A stretch of 9,431 nt of DNA. It comes from an uncultured Campylobacter sp. Lineage in GTDB: Bacteria > Campylobacterota > Campylobacteria > Campylobacterales > Campylobacteraceae. Every line of letters begins with the position of its first letter. The stretch's first letter is position 1. The DNA lies in the NCBI RefSeq assembly GCF_937997595.1, contig NZ_CALKTS010000233.1, positions 1 through 9,431 of the forward strand, in the 5' to 3' direction. This document shows, one piece after another, positions 5,738-9,431 of the stretch. The position numbers and the translations under genes are program-made. Below the pieces are notes generated by a model. That model was not told the origin of the DNA, made no database searches, and saw only the letters and a program-made list of their open reading frames with translations.

Positions 5738-6604
5738 TTAAGTTCTAAAGTGCAAGCGACCATTGTGCCTCTTTATATACGATTTTAAAACAGCAGCGAA
5801 TTCCTGCGGTCTTTCTTTTGCGGGCCAGTGTTTACAGCCTTGCATTATATAAATTTCGCAATTAGGTATTATTTTGCTCGCCCGGACGGCTCCTTCTAGC
5901 GGTATTAATTTGTCCAAAGATCCGTGGACCAATAATACTGGGATTTTAATCTCATTAAGTCGCGAGAACAGATCGGTTGCAACTCCTTCCTTTTTTATCT
6001 CGCTTCGCTGAAACGAAATAAAAGCCCTGTCGGCGTCCGGTTTTTTCATCGCTTCGATTATTTCGCAAACCAATTCATTGCTAATCTTGGACTTATCACC
6101 GAAAAGATTATATCTAAGCGAGAATTTGATTATAGATGGAAATTTGCAAACCAAAGCGTTTAAATTATCATTTAGCCTTGAATGCACGAACCAGTACAAA
6201 AGCCTATGACGTGGTAGCTTTTTAAATAATCCCCATGCATCGAGTGGCACTAGAATTTTTATTAACTCAGGATAGTTCAAGCTCAAATTTATACTAATAC
6301 CGCCGCCTAGCGAAATACCAACCAAAACTATAGGTCCATCGCTTAATTTCTCAATAAAGGCTTTTAAGATTTCCGTATAAAATTTTAAAGAGTACTCGCC
6401 CTTTATCTTATCACTATCGCCGTATCCCGGTAAATCGGGCACTATGACGCGATATTCGTCGCTAAGTAGTGGTATGATCTCTTTCCACGAAAGCATTGCA
6501 GAATCAACCCCGCCTCCGTGCAGCAAGAAAATGCTCTCGCTCGCATTGCCCGCACTATAATAGACTATATTTATGCCATTTATATCAACGTTATTCTTCT
6601 GCAT
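5738..6604 (-). CDS. Alpha/beta-fold hydrolase
   Basis: A soluble 288-residue enzyme without signal peptide. ATG at 6602-6604 follows a strong ribosome site, AAAGGAGG (6614-6621), at 9 bases. The fold is complete: oxyanion segment HGGG (29-32), the PDLPGYGDSD loop (56-65), nucleophile elbow G96-I-S98-L-G100, a mostly helical cap at about 120-200, acid D231 in HGSLDKLIP and the base H259 in GCKHWP. Ser98, Asp231 and His259 form the expected triad, so it should be active on an ester, lactone, C-C bond or similar. The arrangement resembles MhpC/BphD-type and carboxylesterase relatives, but the substrate cannot be read. Its codons are clearly more AT-rich than those of the DUF475 gene beside it, which may indicate transfer or weak expression. 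It stands alone, with two inverted repeats in its leader. Confidence 0.9.
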   Translation of the reverse strand: MQKNNVDINGINIVYYSAGNASESIFLLHGGGVDSAMLSWKEIIPLLSDEYRVIVPDLPGYGDSDKIKGEYSLKFYTEILKAFIEKLSDGPIVLVGISLGGGISINLSLNYPELIKILVPLDAWGLFKKLPRHRLLYWFVHSRLNDNLNALVCKFPSIIKFSLRYNLFGDKSKISNELVCEIIEAMKKPDADRAFISFQRSEIKKEGVATDLFSRLNEIKIPVLLVHGSLDKLIPLEGAVRASKIIPNCEIYIMQGCKHWPAKERPQEFAAVLKSYIKRHNGRLHFRT

Positions 6605-6625
6605 CGCGGTGCGCCTCCTTTGATT

Positions 6626-6640
6626 TAAGATAAAATCTTA
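6626..6640 (-). promoter_or_regulatory. Perfect 6-bp inverted repeat in the hydrolase leader
   Basis: TAAGAT and ATCTTA around AAA. It lies just upstream of the ribosome site (6614-6621) and near the predicted start site. It could be a half of an operator or a small leader hairpin. It is short enough to be chance. Confidence 0.35.
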
Positions 6641-6649
6641 CGCCAGTTC

Positions 6650-6687
6650 AGTATATATGGAATTTATCATATTAAATTTAATTCCAT
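6650..6687 (-). promoter_or_regulatory. Candidate promoter with an overlapping 8-bp inverted repeat upstream of the hydrolase gene
   Basis: On the minus strand TATACT (6650-6655) is a near-consensus -10. Directly upstream, perfect 8-bp arms ATGGAATT (6657-6664) and AATTCCAT (6680-6687) are spaced by 15 bases, 23 bp centre to centre. The repeat covers the -12 to -45 zone of this promoter, the place for a repressor or activator dimer. No regulator gene of a matching type is adjacent except the WYL-like remnant. Confidence 0.4.
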
Positions 6688-6727
6688 TTGAAACCAGCCT
6701 ACCGCTACATAAAAATGCGTTTAAATT

Positions 6728-7192
6728 TTACTCAAATTCTAACTTCTCATTTTGCAAATACTCGCGGATTTGAGCGTCGAATTTTTTGCGGGCGGTGTGC
6801 GGAGAGAGGATCATGAAATGCAGAAAAAATCTTTGCGCGAGCATCAAAATCATATCGTCACTGCTGATCTCGTAGCTTACGCGGCTCCAGCCGTTTTTAA
6901 ATTTCCCCCCGATCTTTTGCGAGCGAAAAAACTTCTTTGCTTCGAAAAATTTTAAAATTTTGGGCGATACGGCGACTTCGCAGGTATAGGGTTCGACGTC
7001 GTATCCGTCGTAAAAGCTCTCCATATTCAGCAGGAATTTCCGCGTATGCTCGCTGAGATTTTTGTCTCGCAATATTTTTAGCTCCCGTTTGTTTGGTGGT
7101 GAAATTTTACCTGCGGGCTCGCCGCTCTCGCTTGCGCCGCCAAAAAATCCTTCATTCAAACGCAGCTCGTCAATGATACCAAGAAGCTGCAA
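6728..7192 (-). CDS. Protein resembling the C-terminal part of a WYL-domain transcriptional regulator (N-terminally truncated)
   Basis: A 154-residue frame with TTG as the only usable start; there is no in-frame ATG between the upstream stop and residue 57, and the ribosome site (GGA, 8 bases away) is weak. Residues from about 70 to 150 fit the C-terminal extension of WYL regulators: EVAVSPKILKFFEAKKFF, then RSQKI, a VSYEIS strand, and FMILSPHTARKKFDAQIREYL at the end. A full-length regulator has about 300 residues with an N-terminal DNA-binding helix-turn-helix and the WYL core. Neither is present, and the next gene begins 72 bp upstream on the other strand, so this is probably a remnant left by a rearrangement. 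The family assignment rests on pattern recognition. A stand-alone protein of unknown function is the alternative. Confidence 0.6.
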   Translation of the reverse strand: MQLLGIIDELRLNEGFFGGASESGEPAGKISPPNKRELKILRDKNLSEHTRKFLLNMESFYDGYDVEPYTCEVAVSPKILKFFEAKKFFRSQKIGGKFKNGWSRVSYEISSDDMILMLAQRFFLHFMILSPHTARKKFDAQIREYLQNEKLEFE

Positions 7193-7264
7193 AATTTCAT
7201 CCGTTAAGCGGGTTTAAGATTTTTTATGCTATTTTTGCGACCTATTTCGATCAAAAGGCGAGAG

Positions 7265-7696
7265 ATGATAAATTTACCGAAAAATTGCGTAGTTTTTACC
7301 TACCCGAAAATGGGCGACAGCGGCAAATTTTTGCCCGCAGAGTTGCGCGACGCGGCGGGGCTTACGGGCTGCACGCTTCAGTGCAAGGCCTACGAGAGCG
7401 CGTTTGCGCAGATAAAAGCCCTCGGCTTCGAGCTTATCGCCGTAGGCAGCATGGGCGAGGCGGGCACGAGCGAGTTTAAGCGCGCTACGGGCGCCTCGTT
7501 TGAGTTCATAAACGACGAAAAATTCGAGCTTGAAGCGCCGCTTGGGCTCGAAACCTTCACTACCGGCGACGGGAAGAAATTTTACCACCGCCAAACGCTG
7601 ATTTTTCGAGGCGGCAAGGAAGTAAAGCGCTTTAGCCGTATCGCTAAGCCCGAGCAGGACGCACAAAACGTACTTGCGGCGCTAAAGAGCCTATGA
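7265..7696 (+). CDS. Peroxiredoxin-like protein of the AhpC/TSA (PrxQ/BCP-type) family
   Basis: A 143-residue cytoplasmic thioredoxin-fold protein that probably reduces peroxides. ATG at 7265 has AAAAGG (7253-7258) six bases upstream; the earlier ATG at 7226 has no ribosome site and lies in a possible TATGCT -10, so it is not used. The order VVFTYPKMGDSG (9-20), a loop LPAELRDAAGLTG, then C36-T-L-Q-C40-K-A-Y-E and FELIAVGS matches the subgroup that has a long insert between the YPK strand and the catalytic GCT. C36 should be the peroxidatic cysteine. The second cysteine is four residues on, not five as in PrxQ/BCP. The usual N-terminal beta hairpin (about 20 residues) is missing. It is divergent from the WYL remnant. 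Expression in oxidative stress is plausible but no PerR-type box is seen. Confidence 0.75.
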   Translation: MINLPKNCVVFTYPKMGDSGKFLPAELRDAAGLTGCTLQCKAYESAFAQIKALGFELIAVGSMGEAGTSEFKRATGASFEFINDEKFELEAPLGLETFTTGDGKKFYHRQTLIFRGGKEVKRFSRIAKPEQDAQNVLAALKSL

Positions 7697-7803
7697 TCGA
7701 TCGCTTCGGCGGCGCGCTTTAAATTTCGCACTCCAAACACATTGCGACACAGGGCTGAAATTTAGGGCAGAGGCGCATTTTCCTTAAATTCAGCATTTTT
7801 AAT

Positions 7804-7809
7804 TAAAAT
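7804..7809 (+). promoter_or_regulatory. Candidate -10 box of the first cysteine-rich Sel1 protein gene
   Basis: TAAAAT preceded by a T-rich run. A start near 7816 would leave a leader of about 19 bases carrying GGAGG. The box overlaps the ATG at 7808, which argues against that codon as the protein start. Confidence 0.4.
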
Positions 7810-7834
7810 GGCGCTAAATTTAACGGAGGCGGGT

Positions 7835-8383
7835 ATGAAAAAATTTCTATTTTTGGCGCTATTTTGCGCACTTGCGGCAAACTGCGGCGAGAGCGCGCGA
7901 GCGGATAAAACAGACAAAGTAACAAGTATCGGCGAGACTGCTACGCAAAACGCGCACTTTATAAAGAGCGGCGAAGCAAGTGCTGGCTCGCAAAGTAGCG
8001 CCGATGCGGTCATCCAAACGGACGGAATTTCGCGGGCGGATCTGCAAAGCTGCATCGTAAAAAGCGACGAAGGCTCCTGCGAGCGCGTCGTGCGCGGTCT
8101 GAAAAGCGGCTGCGAGCGCAAAGATCAGCTATCGTGCTTTTTCTACGCAGATGCGCTAGGGCGGGGCTTGGGCGTGGAGAAGGACGTAGTGGCGTCGTTT
8201 GAGCTTTTTCGCGAGCAGTGCGATGCCGGCAGTAGCGAAGCTTGCTACGAGCTGTCGGTCAAATATCTCCAAGGAATCAGCACCCCTCAAAGCTTTGAGC
8301 TCTCGGGGCAGGCGCTAGATAGGGCGTGCAAAATGCACAACAAGCGCGCCTGCGCGGTGCTCGATCTACTGCCGAAAAATTAG
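7835..8383 (+). CDS. Secreted cysteine-rich Sel1-like repeat protein (Hcp-like)
   Basis: A 182-residue exported protein. ATG at 7835 is chosen over 7808 because GGAGG (7825-7829) sits five bases before it and a signal peptide starts there (MKKFLFLALFCALAANC). C17 could be lipidated, although A-A-N-C is a poor lipobox. A Ser/Ala-rich linker (about 25-65) leads to helical repeats marked by Cys pairs: C73/C82, C93/C101, C129/C137 and C165/C173. The last three pairs are Cys-x7-Cys and lie exactly 36 residues apart, the period of Sel1-like repeats in which each disulfide ties the two helices. Helicobacter Hcp proteins have this design; some bind beta-lactams, and others are secreted antigens. The role here is unknown. 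The related gene at 8680 lies downstream in the same direction. Confidence 0.85.
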   Translation: MKKFLFLALFCALAANCGESARADKTDKVTSIGETATQNAHFIKSGEASAGSQSSADAVIQTDGISRADLQSCIVKSDEGSCERVVRGLKSGCERKDQLSCFFYADALGRGLGVEKDVVASFELFREQCDAGSSEACYELSVKYLQGISTPQSFELSGQALDRACKMHNKRACAVLDLLPKN

Positions 8384-8679
8384 TACGGAAGAGGCAAAGC
8401 GCTTCTTTGAGCGGCGCAGAATTGCTTTTTAGGGCTAGACCGCGTAGATTACCGGACGTCTTGCAAATTTCGCCGCACGAAAGCTTAAATTTTACAACTC
8501 GCACCTAGATGAGCGTGCGATCCGCATTTAAAGGCGCCGATCACCGCGTAGCAGCCCCGTTCTGCTTCGAATGAGCGAGGTTCGGTTTTAAAATTTAAAG
8601 CGATTTTCGTGAGTGCGGCGCACGATGAAGCAGTAAATCGGGGCTAGCGAGCGGATAAACAAAATCAAAAGGAGCAGAG
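8384..8679 (+). other. 296-bp spacer between the two Sel1-like genes
   Basis: No gene is supported on either strand: the open frames present are short, lack ribosome sites and show no family features. One small inverted repeat, TCGCAC/GTGCGA (8499-8504 and 8515-8520), is visible and AT words reappear near 8590. No clear -10 precedes the gene at 8680, so that gene may be read through from upstream or may use a weak promoter. Confidence 0.5.
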
Positions 8680-9192
8680 ATGAAAGTTTTAAAGCTTGCG
8701 CTGGCGGCGGCGCTTAGTTTAGCAAACGCGGGCAGCGAAGCCAAAGAGTTTAAATTTAGCGGCGCAAAAACCAGCACGCTTTTAGCAAAATGCAGCAAAA
8801 AGGACGCCGCCGCATGCTACGAAGCGGCGATGAGATACGAGCTGGGCGGTCGCGGCGTCGTGCGAAACCGCCTCAAAGCGCAGGGCTTTTTCGCAGATGC
8901 GTGCAAGCTCGCAACCCTCGCCGAGCGGAAGCAGAGAGGCAAAACGGACGGCGCAGGCGAGCACGCGATGAGCGATCTGCGCGAGCGAGCCTGTCTGGGC
9001 AACGCCGCGGCGCTGGAGAGCTTCGCGAGCGGGCAGTGCCGCAGCCTCGTGATATACGACGAGCTTTGCGAGGGCGGCTCGCAGGAGGCGTGCGACAATC
9101 TGGCGCGGATGAAGCGCGAAGGCTGGGCGCCCAAGGAGAGCTGCAGCGAGGAGATAGTCGCAAAATTCGGCGACGGCAAGCCGCAGAGATGA
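8680..9192 (+). CDS. Secreted cysteine-containing Sel1-like protein, divergent
   Basis: A 170-residue exported protein. ATG follows AAAAGGAG (8667-8674) at five bases. The signal peptide MKVLKLALAAALSLANA probably ends at A17 (A-N-A), giving a soluble periplasmic product. C38/C46 and C130/C138 are Cys-x7-Cys pairs like those of the upstream protein, and KDAAACYEAAMRYELGGRGV with the C75 helix is a clear Sel1-type repeat. In the middle the period is broken: C75 and C105 have no partner at the usual distance and a charged stretch (about 82-99) intervenes. Codon use is very GC-rich. It is best seen as a diverged tandem relative of the 7835-8383 gene and might bind a different partner. No enzymatic motif is visible. 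Confidence 0.8.
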   Translation: MKVLKLALAAALSLANAGSEAKEFKFSGAKTSTLLAKCSKKDAAACYEAAMRYELGGRGVVRNRLKAQGFFADACKLATLAERKQRGKTDGAGEHAMSDLRERACLGNAAALESFASGQCRSLVIYDELCEGGSQEACDNLARMKREGWAPKESCSEEIVAKFGDGKPQR

Positions 9193-9431
9193 AATTTTGC
9201 CCTATTTTGCGGCGATAGAGTTTAAAATTTTGCAAGTATAAAATTTGCCGAAATTTTATAGAGCTCGACCGAAAATGGTAACAAGGCGGGCTAAATTTTG
9301 AATTCTAAAACGCGTTTAAATTCATGTATTAAGCGGCGTCAATTTTTGGGCTCAGAGAGATTAGAATTTACGCGGCAAGGCTCTTTGAATTAAAAATCTC
9401 GTGTAACGGCTGGAGCTACAATTTTAAGAAC
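9193..9431. other. Non-coding right edge with an AT palindrome
   Basis: Stops are frequent in all frames and no gene end or start can be recognised. A hairpin at 9237-9260 is listed separately. A palindrome AAACGCGTTT lies at 9308-9317. The last 70 bases look faintly structured but do not make a tRNA cloverleaf. Confidence 0.5.
9237..9260 (+). terminator. Perfect 10-bp AT-rich inverted repeat after the second Sel1 gene
   Basis: TATAAAATTT and AAATTTTATA around a GCCG loop, 44 bp beyond the stop codon. It may be a transcript-end hairpin, but the stem is all A-T and no U-tract follows, so a protein-binding palindrome or chance is as likely. Confidence 0.35.

Noticed and set aside
8499..8520. 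TCGCAC/GTGCGA inverted repeat as terminator of the first Sel1 gene
   Set aside because: Only 6-bp arms, more than 110 bp from the stop, no U-tract; chance is sufficient.
8782..9235. Several overlapping Arg/Ala-rich frames in and antisense to the second Sel1 gene
   Set aside because: GC-rich codon shadows. Only the 8680-9192 frame has a ribosome site, a signal peptide and repeat motifs.
9351..9431. Possible tRNA or structured RNA at the right edge
   Set aside because: No acceptor stem pairing, no T-loop GTTC-RA-type sequence and no anticodon arm could be assembled.
1..9431. Phage, defence, CRISPR, toxin-antitoxin or insertion-sequence content
   Set aside because: No spaced direct repeats, transposase, integrase, nuclease or toxin motifs were found on either strand.

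Overview
The window looks like chromosome from a Campylobacter of the higher-GC, mostly oral group (C. gracilis, C. showae, C. rectus or C. curvus type). This is inferred from the many AAATTTTAAAATTT-type words between and inside genes, the TAAAAT/TATAAT -10 boxes without an obvious -35, the epsilonproteobacterial gene types (CjaA-like binding proteins, cysteine-rich Sel1 proteins, DUF475), and the mix of GC-rich and AT-rich genes. No species is claimed. No mobile element, CRISPR array, tRNA or rRNA was seen.

Region 1 (1-1935, minus strand) is a tandem set of three paralogous periplasmic amino-acid-type solute-binding proteins (family 3, CjaA/PEB1-like). They read from 1935 leftwards and the third is cut by the window edge. 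No permease or ATPase gene is visible. The copies share their frame and their C-terminal tail but differ at ligand-pocket positions and in signal-peptide type, so this looks like a recently expanded and diversifying set of receptors.

Region 2 (1936-3273) is mostly gene-free. It is rich in AT palindromes and holds one small four-helix membrane protein gene (2549-2992, minus) whose upstream region carries a perfect 11-bp inverted repeat lying across its candidate promoters.

Region 3 (3274-5691) is a divergent pair: an NhaC-superfamily ion or amino-acid transporter (minus) and a DUF475/TerC-like membrane protein (plus). Their -10 boxes lie only about 24 bp apart.

Region 4 (5692-7696) holds an alpha/beta hydrolase with a complete triad and two inverted repeats in its leader, a 154-residue protein that resembles only the C-terminal end of a WYL-domain regulator (both minus), and a PrxQ/BCP-like peroxiredoxin with an unusual Cys-x3-Cys spacing (plus).

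Region 5 (7697-9431, plus) holds two secreted cysteine-rich Sel1-like repeat proteins in tandem, of the Helicobacter Hcp kind. The first has a clean 36-residue period of Cys-x7-Cys pairs and the second is divergent. The rest of the window is non-coding.

Overall this is cell-envelope and transport housekeeping with lineage-specific tandem duplications. I found no coherent new multi-gene system. The best leads are the operator-like inverted repeats, the WYL remnant and the diversifying binding-protein array.
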